NCBI RefSeq assembly: GCF_000980875.1
Contig: NZ_LAYO01000109.1
Location: forward strand, 62,001-126,000
Direction of reading: 5' to 3'
Length of the DNA: 64,000 bases
From: Leucobacter sp. Ag1
GTDB lineage: Bacteria; Actinomycetota; Actinomycetes; Actinomycetales; Microbacteriaceae
Shown: positions 9,337-17,990 of the stretch, piece by piece
Position numbering within the stretch: position 1 is the stretch's first letter
Layout: each line of letters starts with the position of its first letter
Made by a program: the position numbers and the translations under genes
The notes under the pieces: generated by a model
The model's database searches: none
The model's input: the letters and a program-made list of their open reading frames with translations, nothing else
What the model was told of the DNA's origin: nothing

Positions 9337-10362
9337 ATGAGCGCTTGGCGCATGCCCATCGAGGGGCACGAGCAGGATCGACTCTGGCTGGCCTGGCCGA
9401 CGACCGGCTACACGCTGGGAGACACCGAGGCGGAGGCCGAGGAGGCCCGCACGACCTGGTCCGCCGTGGCGAACGCCGCGAGCGAGTTCCAGCCGGTGAC
9501 GGTCGTCGTGAACCCGGGCGACGAGGCCGTCGCCCGCCGCTACCTCTCGGGGCAGATCGAGCTGCTGACCGCGCCGCTCAATGACGCGTGGATGCGCGAC
9601 ATCGGCCCGAGCTTCGTGCTCGGCGAGAACGGCCGCCTCGGCGCCGTCAACTACGTCTTCAACGGCTGGGGCGGCCAGAGCTGGGCCCAGTGGGACAAGG
9701 ATCAGCACATCGGCCGCATCGTCGCCGAGGCCGCGGGCGCCGAGCTGATCGATTCCGAGATGACCAACGAGGGTGGCGGCATCCAGGTCGACGGCACCGG
9801 CCGCGTCGTGCTCACCGAGACCGTGCAGCTCGATCCGGGCCGCAACCCGGGCTGGAGCAAGGCGCAGGTCGAGGCCGAGCTGAACCGCACCATCGGCACC
9901 GAGAGCGCGCTGTGGCTCCCCCGCGGCCTGCACCGCGACCACGACACCTTCGGCACCCGCGGCCACTCCGACATCCTCGCGGTGTTCCCGAACCCCGAGG
10001 TGCTGCTCATGCACCGCCAGGACGCCGAGAGCCACCCCGACCACGTCATCGCGCGCGAGAACCGCGCCGTGGCCGAGCGCTGGAACACCGAGACCTCGGC
10101 CGGCCTCGAGATCCTCGACCTCCCCGCGCCCGAGGCGCTGCGCGACGAAGAGGGTTTCGTCGACTACAGCTACATCAACCACGTCGTGATCAACGGCGCC
10201 GTGCTGGCCTGCGCCTTCGCGGATCCGGCCGACGATCGCGCCCAGGGCATCCTGCGCGAGGCCTACCCGGGCCGCGAGATCATCGGGATCGACGCGCGCC
10301 CGCTGTTCGCGCGCGGCGGCGGCATCCACTGCATCACGCAGCAGCAGCCCAAGGTCGGCTGA
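9337..10362 (+). CDS. aguA: agmatine deiminase
   Basis: This 341-residue guanidino-modifying enzyme converts agmatine to N-carbamoylputrescine and ammonia. The visible family motifs are LAWPT near the N-terminus, WMRDIGPSF near 85, NEGGGIQVDG near 145, the HRDHDTFGTRGHSD stretch near 200-215, and the catalytic Cys332 in GGGIHCITQQQP at the C-terminus. I chose the ATG at 9337, because GAAGGACGAGG lies upstream and the family begins there. Two earlier in-frame starts are less likely. No N-carbamoylputrescine amidase lies next to it, so the pathway partner must be elsewhere. A strong hairpin follows. Confidence 0.93.
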   Translation: MSAWRMPIEGHEQDRLWLAWPTTGYTLGDTEAEAEEARTTWSAVANAASEFQPVTVVVNPGDEAVARRYLSGQIELLTAPLNDAWMRDIGPSFVLGENGRLGAVNYVFNGWGGQSWAQWDKDQHIGRIVAEAAGAELIDSEMTNEGGGIQVDGTGRVVLTETVQLDPGRNPGWSKAQVEAELNRTIGTESALWLPRGLHRDHDTFGTRGHSDILAVFPNPEVLLMHRQDAESHPDHVIARENRAVAERWNTETSAGLEILDLPAPEALRDEEGFVDYSYINHVVINGAVLACAFADPADDRAQGILREAYPGREIIGIDARPLFARGGGIHCITQQQPKVG

Positions 10363-10381
10363 GCCCGAACCTCCCGAAGCA

Positions 10382-10412
10382 CGGCCCCGGATCCCTCGCG
10401 GATCCGGGGCCG
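10382..10412 (+). terminator. terminator after agmatine deiminase
   Basis: A perfect 13-bp stem (10382-10394 with 10400-10412) with a five-base loop is followed by TTCTC. Confidence 0.75.
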
Positions 10413-10461
10413 TTCTCGTGCGCGCGGGCCTTCGTCCGCCGGCGATGTCGGTGGTGCGGGA

Positions 10462-10467
10462 TACCGT
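10462..10467 (+). promoter_or_regulatory. leaderless -10 for the DNA polymerase gene
   Basis: TACCGT is followed by seven bases and then the ATG at 10475, and no ribosome site is present. Confidence 0.55.
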
Positions 10468-10474
10468 TGTCGGC

Positions 10475-12238
10475 ATGCCCCCTCGAGAACCCCTGTCGAC
10501 GCCCCGCTGGTGCGTCGTCGGGCGATCGGCAGCCGCAGGCGGGTTCGCAGCGGTCGAGATCGACGATCAGGGTGCGCGTTCGCCCGAGATCCCGATTCCG
10601 GCGGACGGGCTCGCCGAGTTCGTGTCGGCCCGCGAGGCCGAGGCGCCGCGCAGGTGGGTGTGGGCCGACACCCCCGCGGTCTACCCGGGACTCCTCTCCG
10701 CCGGCGTCCGCGTCGAGCGATGCCACGATCTGCGGCTCTGCCACCAGATCCTGCGCAGCTCGGAGCTCGTGGGCGATCGCTCCGCGGTTCGCGCGGCGAC
10801 GCAGTGGGCGGTGCCCTCCGAGGCCGCCGAAGAACCGCGCGCACCCCTCGCACCCGCCCTGTTCGAGCTCGAGGCCGAGGCGAGGTCCGTGCGACGCCCG
10901 TCGGTCCCCGAATCCCTGCCGGAGGCGCTCGCCGAGTTCGACCGGCAGCGTGCCGCCATCGACTCCGCCGCCGAACCGAACCGCATCGCGCTGCTGCTCG
11001 CCGCGGAATCGGTCGGAGCGCTCATCGCGGTCGAGCTGACCTCGGCCGGGGTCCCCTGGGACGCCGAGGAGCACGACCGCATCCTGAGCGAGGCGCTCGG
11101 TCCCCGACCGGCACCCGGCGCGAAGCCGGCGGCGCTCCTCGCCGTCGGCGAAGAGGTCCGCGCCGCGCTCGGCGACCCCGCGGCGAGCCTCGACTCGCCG
11201 CCGAAGCTGCTGCGCGCCCTGCGCGCCGCGGGCGTCGAGGCGTCCTCGACGTCGCGCTGGGAGCTCGCCGAGCACGAGCACCCCGCGATCCCGCCGCTCC
11301 TGCACTACAAGAAGCTCGCGCGCCTGCTCTCGGCGAACGGCTGGAACTGGCTCGACGAGTGGGTGCGCGACGGCCGATACCGGCCGGTCTACGTGCCGGG
11401 CGGCGTGGTCACCGGGCGCTGGGCATCGAGCGGCGGGGGCGCCCTGCAGATCCCGCGCAGCCTGCGTCCGGCGCTGCGCGCCGACCCCGGCTGCCTGCTC
11501 GTCTCGGCCGACGTGTCGCAGCTCGAACCGCGCGTCCTCGCGGCGATGTCGGGCGACCGCGCCATGGCCGCCGCGGGTGCCGGACGCGACCTCTACGCGG
11601 GAATCGTCGAGAGCGGGGCCGTCGCCACCCGGCAGGACGCGAAGATCGCCGTGCTCGGTGCGATGTACGGCGGCACGAGCGGCGACAGCGGCCGTCTGGT
11701 CCCCCGGTTGCGCCGCGCGTTCCCCGCTGCGATGCGGCTGGTCGACGATGCGGCCGCGGTCGGCGAGCAGGGCGGCATCGTGACGACCTGGCTCGGACGC
11801 AGCTCCCCGCCGCCCGGCGAAGAGTGGCGGGGCGTGCAGGCCGCAGCGAGCCTGCCGGGAGCCGGACGCCGCGAGGAGGAGCACGCGCGCCGCATCGCCC
11901 GCGACTTCGGCAGGTTCACCCGCAACTTCGTCGTGCAGGGCACCGCCGCCGAGTGGGCGCTCGCCTGGATGGGCGAGCTGCGCCGGCGGCTCTTCGCGTT
12001 TGAGCCATCGCCCGGCGAGGCTCCTATGGCGGCGTCCGGCCCGGTGTTCTCGGCGCGCCCCCACCTCGCCTTCTTCCTGCACGACGAGGTGATCGTGCAC
12101 GCACCCCGAGCGCACGCCGAGGCGGTCGCGGGCGCGATCGAAGAATCCGCGCAGGCGGCCGGGCGGCTGCTCTTCGGGGACGCGCCCGTCGACTTCCGGC
12201 TCGACCTGCGCATCTCGGAGCGCGCGCTCAAGGACTGA
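10475..12238 (+). CDS. family A DNA polymerase, PolA-like short form
   Basis: This 587-residue relative of DNA polymerase I is often called bifunctional 3'-5' exonuclease/DNA polymerase in actinobacteria. The polymerase motifs are intact. Motif A is ADVSQLEPRVLA near 345, motif B is RQDAKIAVLGAMYGG near 386, and motif C is FFLHDEVIVHA near 536. The N-terminal 190 residues are diverged, and I cannot see a complete set of DEDD exonuclease acidic residues, so proofreading is doubtful. The 5' nuclease domain of true PolA is absent. I chose the ATG at 10475 because a TANNNT hexamer sits seven bases before it. An ATG at 10445 is an alternative. Confidence 0.85.
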   Translation: MPPREPLSTPRWCVVGRSAAAGGFAAVEIDDQGARSPEIPIPADGLAEFVSAREAEAPRRWVWADTPAVYPGLLSAGVRVERCHDLRLCHQILRSSELVGDRSAVRAATQWAVPSEAAEEPRAPLAPALFELEAEARSVRRPSVPESLPEALAEFDRQRAAIDSAAEPNRIALLLAAESVGALIAVELTSAGVPWDAEEHDRILSEALGPRPAPGAKPAALLAVGEEVRAALGDPAASLDSPPKLLRALRAAGVEASSTSRWELAEHEHPAIPPLLHYKKLARLLSANGWNWLDEWVRDGRYRPVYVPGGVVTGRWASSGGGALQIPRSLRPALRADPGCLLVSADVSQLEPRVLAAMSGDRAMAAAGAGRDLYAGIVESGAVATRQDAKIAVLGAMYGGTSGDSGRLVPRLRRAFPAAMRLVDDAAAVGEQGGIVTTWLGRSSPPPGEEWRGVQAAASLPGAGRREEEHARRIARDFGRFTRNFVVQGTAAEWALAWMGELRRRLFAFEPSPGEAPMAASGPVFSARPHLAFFLHDEVIVHAPRAHAEAVAGAIEESAQAAGRLLFGDAPVDFRLDLRISERALKD

Positions 12239-12240
12239 GC

Positions 12241-12270
12241 GCGGCGGCCCGGTTCGCACCGGACCGTCGC
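12241..12270. terminator. imperfect hairpin between convergent genes
   Basis: A 13-bp stem with two mismatches (12241-12253 with 12258-12270) lies right after the polymerase stop and could also serve the opposite gene. Confidence 0.5.
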
Positions 12271-12314
12271 GCCCCGCTTCTCACTCGCTCACGCGAGGTC
12301 GCCCTGCGGCAGGA

Positions 12315-14180
12315 TCACCCTTCCTCGTGATCCGCGCGGCGCCTGCGCACCGCGACCAGCCAGACGGCTCCGATCCCGACGACTCCGAGGCCCGTCGCGA
12401 CGACCGCAGCCCAGACCAGCCCGAACGGGGACTCCGCACCGGTCTCGGCGAGCGGCCGCTTCGCGCCCGCCTCGCCGGAGGCGCCTGCGGAACCCGCGCC
12501 GTCGGAGCCGGCACCGGCGCTGCCCGGGGTTCCCGTCGTCGGCTTCCCGGTCGGCGTCGGCTGCACCGTCGGTTTGGGGGTGACGGTGGGCTTCGGCGTG
12601 GGCTTCGGGTCCGGTTCCACGGGAGCCACGGTGTCGAGGCTCAGGATCCGTACCGCGGGATCCTCGCTGTCGCTGAAGATCGCGGGAGCGCCCACGGCGA
12701 AGGTGACCCGCTTCCCCGCGGGGTCGCCGGTGAGGTCCGCGAAGGCGCGGCCGAGTCGCTGCCCGGCGCGCTCGCCGGCGATGAGTTCGACTCCGGGAAC
12801 CGACGCCGACGCCAGCTCGGAGGTCTCGAGCACGCGGTTCGCGCCGGCCGCCTTGCCGGCCGCGAGGAAGCGGGAATCCACCGCCACCGCGTAGCCGGAC
12901 CCCTCGCGGGCGGGATCGGGCGATCCGTCCATTCCGCCGACGAGCAGCATCGACCAACCCTGCATCCGGACCGCGCCCACGCCGTGCCCGAAGTGGTCGC
13001 CGGACGCCATGCCGTTGATCCACCAGCCGCGCGCGCGGGGCGCCGCAGCCGTCGCCGCCGGAGCCGCGGCTGCCGCATCGTTCCGCGGAGCGGCCTCGCG
13101 AACGGCGGGTCCGTCGGTCGCGAGCGGGTCGGTTCGCACGTCGACGCCGTCGGGACCGCCGGTGATGACCACCGCGCTGCCCGGCTTCGGCTCATCCGAC
13201 TCGCCGCCGATGAGCAGGTCGTCGTACCCGTCTCCGTCGATATCGCCGAGCCCGACCGTCGCCGTTCCGAGCAGGTCGTAGCCGCGCGGCGGCCCGTCGA
13301 TCCGGAAGCCGGGGATCGGGTCCGCGCCCACTCGCACGTCGGCGCTCGAATCCGTGATCACCCAGACGGCTCCCGTCGCGAAGCGCTCCGCGCCGGGGGC
13401 CTTCCACGAGGAGGCGCCGACGGCGAGGTCCTCACGGCCGTCCCCGTTCATGTCGCCCGCTCGGCTCACCGAGACCAGGTCGATCCCCTTCCCCGAGATC
13501 CGGGGGCCCGGCGCATCCGCGAGACGCGACTGGGGCGGCAAGTGCTCGGCGTGCAGGATCGTGACGACACCGCTCGTGTCGGTGACCGCGACCTCGTCGC
13601 GGCCGTCCCCGTCGATGTCGCCGACACCGTTGCCGCGGGTGATCGATCCAAGCACGGTGCGGCCCCGGTCGCCGAGCGAATCGAGCCGGACCTCCGAGAA
13701 GTCGGGCGATCCGAAGACGATGAACACCCCGACCGCTTGCGCCACCACCGCGAGGTCGTCGATGCCGTCGCCGTTCACGTCGCCCGCGCAGCGCACGTCG
13801 ACACCGCCCATCATGTTGCGGGCCGTGTCGATGATCCGCACGGGGCGTTCGTCCTCGACGCGGGTCGTGCCGCCGGTCGCCTGTGCCCCGGCGTCGAGCA
13901 GTACGTAGGCACCCGTGGCGCCCGGACTCGTATCGAAGGTCGCGTAGGTGCCGACGGCGAGATCGGGCGCTCCGTCCCCGTTGACATCGCATCGCGCCTG
14001 CGACGCGGTCGAACCGAAGGCAGTGCCGGTGGGGCCCTGGACCGTGCGGTCGGCGGCGGGGGCGGCGGCGGCTGGGGTGGGCGTCGCGAGCAGCGCGACC
14101 CCGGGGATAGCCAGGGCGAGCGCGACGACGGCGCCGAGCGCCCTCCCGGCTCCGCGTCTCGACGGAGGAGTGATGGACAC
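12315..14180 (-). CDS. secreted FG-GAP repeat protein with sortase signal
   Basis: This is a 621-residue surface protein. A signal peptide covers about 1-42 (hydrophobic core ALGAVVALALAIPGVALLA, then TPAAAA). The body holds at least five FG-GAP/integrin-alpha calcium loops of the form DxNGDGxxDLAVG, as in DVNGDGAPDLAVG, DMNGDGREDLAVGA and DIDGDGYDDLLIGG. These predict a beta-propeller. A proline/threonine/lysine wall-spanning stretch follows near 525-560. The end is a sorting signal: LAETG, then a hydrophobic helix, then RRRR. It is therefore probably anchored to peptidoglycan. The GTG start at 14180 has AAAGGTG upstream. An iron box about 50 bases upstream suggests DtxR/IdeR control. The ligand is unknown. 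Confidence 0.85.
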   Translation of the reverse strand: MSITPPSRRGAGRALGAVVALALAIPGVALLATPTPAAAAPAADRTVQGPTGTAFGSTASQARCDVNGDGAPDLAVGTYATFDTSPGATGAYVLLDAGAQATGGTTRVEDERPVRIIDTARNMMGGVDVRCAGDVNGDGIDDLAVVAQAVGVFIVFGSPDFSEVRLDSLGDRGRTVLGSITRGNGVGDIDGDGRDEVAVTDTSGVVTILHAEHLPPQSRLADAPGPRISGKGIDLVSVSRAGDMNGDGREDLAVGASSWKAPGAERFATGAVWVITDSSADVRVGADPIPGFRIDGPPRGYDLLGTATVGLGDIDGDGYDDLLIGGESDEPKPGSAVVITGGPDGVDVRTDPLATDGPAVREAAPRNDAAAAAPAATAAAPRARGWWINGMASGDHFGHGVGAVRMQGWSMLLVGGMDGSPDPAREGSGYAVAVDSRFLAAGKAAGANRVLETSELASASVPGVELIAGERAGQRLGRAFADLTGDPAGKRVTFAVGAPAIFSDSEDPAVRILSLDTVAPVEPDPKPTPKPTVTPKPTVQPTPTGKPTTGTPGSAGAGSDGAGSAGASGEAGAKRPLAETGAESPFGLVWAAVVATGLGVVGIGAVWLVAVRRRRADHEEG

Positions 14181-14216
14181 AGTGCACCTTTCGAACGTGT
14201 GCGGCAGAAGCCAAAA

Positions 14217-14261
14217 GATCAGACGTTCATTAACTTAGCCTAACCTAAGTATCGTCTGATC
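14217..14261. repeat. 9-bp inverted repeat flanking the iron box
   Basis: GATCAGACG (14217-14225) and CGTCTGATC (14253-14261) are exact inverse copies with 27 bases between them, and the iron box sits inside. Confidence 0.7.
14230..14248. promoter_or_regulatory. DtxR/IdeR iron box
   Basis: The 19-base sequence matches the remembered consensus TTAGGTTAGCCTAACCTAA at 17 positions; only the fourth and fifth bases differ. It lies upstream of the FG-GAP gene on the minus strand. The divergent aldehyde dehydrogenase begins 270 bases away, so control of that gene is less likely. Confidence 0.8.
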
Positions 14262-14427
14262 ATACGAGCCGGGGGCCACTCCCACCCCCGCCGGGAGCCC
14301 TTCGCTTCGCCCACGATGCACATCCGCTCGAGGATGAGCAGGTCAGAACGGCCACCCTCCCATCCGGGTAAACCTGGAAGACTGGGCGGCGGGCGCGCCG
14401 AGTCGCGCACGCGCGAGGACTTCACAG

Positions 14428-14433
14428 TACAAT
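14428..14433 (+). promoter_or_regulatory. candidate -10 for the aldehyde dehydrogenase
   Basis: TACAAT fits the -10 class and lies about 90 bases before the start codon; the -35 is not clear. Confidence 0.35.
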
Positions 14434-14520
14434 TGCACATGCCACAGCACGGCCCGTGCTGCGCTCCGAACCCGCCCACCAGACGCCGCCGTCGATCAGA
14501 CCCCGTGGAGGAACCCAGCA

Positions 14521-16035
14521 ATGACCGAAACCCTCTCCCCCGAGCTCGAGGCAGTCGTCGCGCGCGCCGCGGCCGCTGCTCCCGCTTACGCCGCCGTCGC
14601 GCCCGAGGATCGCGCCCGCGCCATCGTCGCGGTCGCCGACGCGCTCGAGGCGAACAAGGCGGACCTGGTCGCGATCGCGATGCGCGAGACCGGCCTCACC
14701 GAGGCCCGCCTCAGCGGCGAGGTCACCCGCACCGCGGTCCAGCTGCGCCTCTTCGCCGACACGCTGGTGACCGGCGTCCACCTCGACGCCCGCATCGACG
14801 AGGCCGACGGCTCATTCGCCCTCGGCGTCCGCCCCGATGTGCGCCGTGTGCTCCGCCCCCTCGGCCCGATCATCAACTTCTCGGCCTCGAACTTCCCCTT
14901 CGCCTTCTCCGTCGCCGGCGGAGACTCTGCCGCGATCCTCGCGGCCGGCTGCCCGCTGATCGTGAAGGCGCACTCGGGTCACCCCGAGCTCTCCGACGCT
15001 ACCGCGGCCGTCGTCACGGCGGCGCTCGCCGGCGCCGGCATGCCCGATGGCACCTTCCAGCTCGTGCACGGCCGTGAAGCCGGCGTCGCGATCCTCAAGG
15101 ACCCCCGCGTCAAGGGCGGCGCGTTCACCGGCTCCATCGCCGTCGGCCGCCTGCTCGCCGACATCGCGGCCGCGCGCCCGGCACCCGTGCCCTTCTTCGG
15201 CGAGCTCGGCAGCGTCAACCCGGTGTTCGTCACCGAGGCGGCGATCGCCGAGCGCGGCGACGACATCGCGAGCGGCTTCGTCACGAGCGTCTCGGGATCC
15301 GCCGGGCAGCTCTGCACCAAGCCCGGCTTCGTCTTCGTCCCCTCCGTCGAGGCGCTCGAGGCGCCCATCGCGGCGGCGGCGCAGGGCATCCCCGAGCACC
15401 GCCTGCTCGACCCGCGCATCGCGAAGAGCTTCGCCGAGCGCCGCGACACGATCCTCGGCACCCCCGGCGTCCGTCCCGTCGTCGAGGGCGGCGTCCGCTT
15501 CGACGCGGACGGTCAGGGCTGGGCCACTCCGACCATCGTCGCCGTCTCGCTCGAGGACTTCCGCGCTGGGCACGAGCGCCTCGTCCACGAGGCCTTCGGG
15601 CCACTGTCGATCCTCGTCGAGGTCCCCGCGGGCACCGATCTCGCGGCGCTGCTGCCCGAGTTCTTCGAGGGCAACCTCACCGCGACCCTGCACCTGAGCG
15701 AGGCCGAGGGCGCGGGTTCCGCGAACGCCGAGGCGATCGCCGCGCTGGTCGAGGCGATGAGCCTGCAGGTGGGCCGCGTGCTCTTCAACGGCTGGTCGAC
15801 CGGCGTCGCCGTCACCCCGGCCATGCAGCACGGCGGCCCGTGGCCCGCCACCTCCAACGATTCGAGCACCTCGGTGGGCACGGCCGCGATCCAGCGCTTC
15901 GTACGCCCGGTCGCCTACCAGAACGTCACCCAGGCGTTCTTGCCCGCGGCGCTGCGCGACGACAACCCGCTCGGCGTGCCCCAGGCGCGCACCGGCGCGG
16001 GAGAATCCCAGGAGTGGGGCGCCCGCTGGCGCTGA
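14521..16035 (+). CDS. NAD(P)+ aldehyde dehydrogenase (2-oxoglutarate semialdehyde type)
   Basis: This 504-residue enzyme resembles the alpha-ketoglutarate semialdehyde (2,5-dioxovalerate) dehydrogenase branch. In that branch the usual GGKSP motif is replaced by FFGELGSVNPVFV. The catalytic base is probably Glu228 in that motif, and the nucleophile is Cys265 in GSAGQLCTKPG. The cofactor-site phrases are NFSASNFPFAFSVAGGD near 120 and FTGSIAVGRLLAD near 200. The ATG at 14521 follows GTGGAGG by nine bases. Its product could enter the TCA cycle through 2-oxoglutarate. No sugar-acid catabolic gene sits next to it, so the substrate is open. A 23-bp hairpin ends the unit. Confidence 0.87.
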   Translation: MTETLSPELEAVVARAAAAAPAYAAVAPEDRARAIVAVADALEANKADLVAIAMRETGLTEARLSGEVTRTAVQLRLFADTLVTGVHLDARIDEADGSFALGVRPDVRRVLRPLGPIINFSASNFPFAFSVAGGDSAAILAAGCPLIVKAHSGHPELSDATAAVVTAALAGAGMPDGTFQLVHGREAGVAILKDPRVKGGAFTGSIAVGRLLADIAAARPAPVPFFGELGSVNPVFVTEAAIAERGDDIASGFVTSVSGSAGQLCTKPGFVFVPSVEALEAPIAAAAQGIPEHRLLDPRIAKSFAERRDTILGTPGVRPVVEGGVRFDADGQGWATPTIVAVSLEDFRAGHERLVHEAFGPLSILVEVPAGTDLAALLPEFFEGNLTATLHLSEAEGAGSANAEAIAALVEAMSLQVGRVLFNGWSTGVAVTPAMQHGGPWPATSNDSSTSVGTAAIQRFVRPVAYQNVTQAFLPAALRDDNPLGVPQARTGAGESQEWGARWR

Positions 16036-16047
16036 TCCGCACCGGAA

Positions 16048-16095
16048 CAACGCGGAAGCCCCGCCGTCCCGAGGGACGGCGGGGCTTCCGCGTTG
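16048..16095. terminator. 23-bp bidirectional terminator
   Basis: A perfect 23-bp stem (16048-16070 with 16073-16095) lies between the convergent aldehyde dehydrogenase and the small membrane protein gene. Confidence 0.85.
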
Positions 16096-16110
16096 CCGGA
16101 GGGCTCGGGC

Positions 16111-16464
16111 TCAGTGCCAGAGCACCGCGAGTGCGACGTTCAGCGTCGCGAGGCCCGCGATCGCGCCGAGCACGCCGCCCGAGATCTTCTCCTTCTTGCG
16201 GTTCACGAGGATCAGCACGATGAGGCCGATCAGCACGATGAGCTTCACACCGATCTTCATGTTGTTCGGGTGGCCGCCGACGCCGTAGATGGTGCCGACG
16301 AGCGCCAGTCCCGTGACCAGCAGACCGAGCGAGCCGTGCAGCAGCCCGTTCGAGATCTTCGCGCGGCCCTCGCGCACCGCCGGCAGCTGGGCGAGCGCGC
16401 CGCCCATGACCACGCCGAAGCAGACGATGTGCAGCACCACGAGGATCGACTTGAGGATTTCCAT
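16111..16464 (-). CDS. four-helix integral membrane protein, unknown function
   Basis: This is a 117-residue protein with four hydrophobic segments, at about 4-24, 45-65, 72-88 and 96-116. A short basic loop (NRKKEK) precedes the last helix, and a conserved-looking first helix contains ILVVLHIVCFGVVMGGALAQ. No functional family was recognised; proteins like it occur in related actinobacteria as plain membrane proteins. I chose the ATG at 16464, because TACGAT lies six bases before it, which is the leaderless arrangement. An ATG at 16515 lies upstream of that promoter. It is on its own between a terminator and the ABC exporter genes. Confidence 0.7.
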   Translation of the reverse strand: MEILKSILVVLHIVCFGVVMGGALAQLPAVREGRAKISNGLLHGSLGLLVTGLALVGTIYGVGGHPNNMKIGVKLIVLIGLIVLILVNRKKEKISGGVLGAIAGLATLNVALAVLWH

Positions 16465-16470
16465 ACCCCC

Positions 16471-16476
16471 ATCGTA
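16471..16476 (-). promoter_or_regulatory. leaderless -10
   Basis: TACGAT, read on the minus strand, is six bases before the ATG at 16464. Confidence 0.6.
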
Positions 16477-16574
16477 TCCGGCGCTCCAGGCCAGCAGCAG
16501 CCTCGGCACGATCATCGTTCAGCCCCTTCCTCGATCACTCTGCTACTCGGTTCCCGACCCGAGGATCCGGCCGC

Positions 16575-17990
16575 TCAATCCACCGCGAGCGCGGCGACCG
16601 GCGAGACGCGGATCGCGCGGCGCGCGGGTGCGGCCGAGGCGATCATCGCGAGCACTGCGCCGAACACCGCGACCCCGGCGATCATGCCCCACGGGATCGA
16701 CGGCGGCATGAGCCCCGCCTGCTGCCCGAGCATGCTCTGCGCGGCGACCCAGCCGTAGAACGTGCCGAGCAGCAGCCCGAACACGAGCGCGGCGAAGGTC
16801 ATCTGCGCGCTCTCGGCGGTGATGGTGCTGCGCACCTGACGCCCGGTGAAGCCGAGCGCCCGCAGCAGGCCCAGCTCGCGGGTGCGCTGCAGCACGCTGA
16901 GCGAGAGGGTGTTCACCATGCCCACGGCCGCGATCACCGCGGAGAAGCCGACGAGACCGGTGAGGATCGCCATCGTGACGGCGAAGGTGCTCTCGAGCGC
17001 CTCCTTCATCGCGGGGTTGCCGTCGAACACCTGCATCGTCATCTGCTGGTACGTCTGCAGCGCGACCGCGAACATCGTGACGAGCGTCACGCCGATCACG
17101 AGCCCGATCGTCGCGCGGGCGCTCCGCTCGGGGAACCGCACCGCGTTCGCCGCGGCGAGCCGGCCGGTGACCCCGCGCCCGAGCAGCCGGCCCGAGAGAC
17201 GGAGCAGCGGCGGCATGATCCAGTGGGCGCCGATCGCGATGCCGGTGAAGGAGGCGAGCCCGCCGAAGAACGCGACGAGCAGCCCGAGCGGCGACACCAG
17301 GCCGACCAGCACGCCGAGCGCCAGCACGCCCGCGCCGAGCACGAGCAGGATCACCGAGAACACGGTGCGCCCGGTGCGGCGCTGGGCCGACTCGGGGTCG
17401 AGTTCGACCGACGCCCCGGTCGCCGCGATGGGCGACACCGCGCCCACGCGCCGCGAGCCCACCCAGGCCGACACCCAGGTGGTGAGCGCGACGACGGCGA
17501 CGCCGACGAGCGCGAGCGGATCGAACAGCGGGTAGTCGTGCCCGGCCGGCAGCCAGCCCTGCCCGGGAGCGACCGCGACGAAGACCGTGCAGAGCAGCCA
17601 GGAGGCCGCGAAACCGATGGCCGCGCCGATGAGGCCGACCATGAGCCCTTCGAACGCCACCCGGGAGCGCACGCGCCGCGAGCTCGCCCCGACGAGGCGC
17701 AGCAGCGCGATCGTGCGCGCCCGCCCGGCGATGATCGTGGAGAACGTGTTGGCGGTGACGATCGACCCGACGTAGAGCGCGATCAGGATGAACACGGTCG
17801 CGACGATGAAGAGCATCATCCGCATGGTGCCCGATTCCTCGACGAGGCGCGGGTCGATCGCCGCGGTCAGGATCCCGACCGTCTGGATCAGCGTCGCCGC
17901 GAACATGGCCGAGAGCGCCGCCACGACGACCGTGGCGCCGTGGTCGCGCGCCGACCCTCCGGCGGCAGCGCCGAAGCCGCGCCCGCTCAT
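16575..17990 (-). CDS. ABC transporter permease, FtsX/MacB type
   Basis: This 471-residue permease has about ten predicted transmembrane helices in two FtsX-like halves. The halves end in the typical phrases RTIALLRLVGASSRRVR near 95 and RTRELGLLRALGFTGRQVR near 370. The ATG at 17990 overlaps the ATPase stop by four bases. Such MacB/LolCDE-like pairs use mechanotransmission to export lipids, peptides or antibiotics or to drive envelope processes. The large extracytoplasmic domain of MacB is missing, so this is the compact actinobacterial form. The substrate cannot be assigned. Confidence 0.88.
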   Translation of the reverse strand: MSGRGFGAAAGGSARDHGATVVVAALSAMFAATLIQTVGILTAAIDPRLVEESGTMRMMLFIVATVFILIALYVGSIVTANTFSTIIAGRARTIALLRLVGASSRRVRSRVAFEGLMVGLIGAAIGFAASWLLCTVFVAVAPGQGWLPAGHDYPLFDPLALVGVAVVALTTWVSAWVGSRRVGAVSPIAATGASVELDPESAQRRTGRTVFSVILLVLGAGVLALGVLVGLVSPLGLLVAFFGGLASFTGIAIGAHWIMPPLLRLSGRLLGRGVTGRLAAANAVRFPERSARATIGLVIGVTLVTMFAVALQTYQQMTMQVFDGNPAMKEALESTFAVTMAILTGLVGFSAVIAAVGMVNTLSLSVLQRTRELGLLRALGFTGRQVRSTITAESAQMTFAALVFGLLLGTFYGWVAAQSMLGQQAGLMPPSIPWGMIAGVAVFGAVLAMIASAAPARRAIRVSPVAALAVD

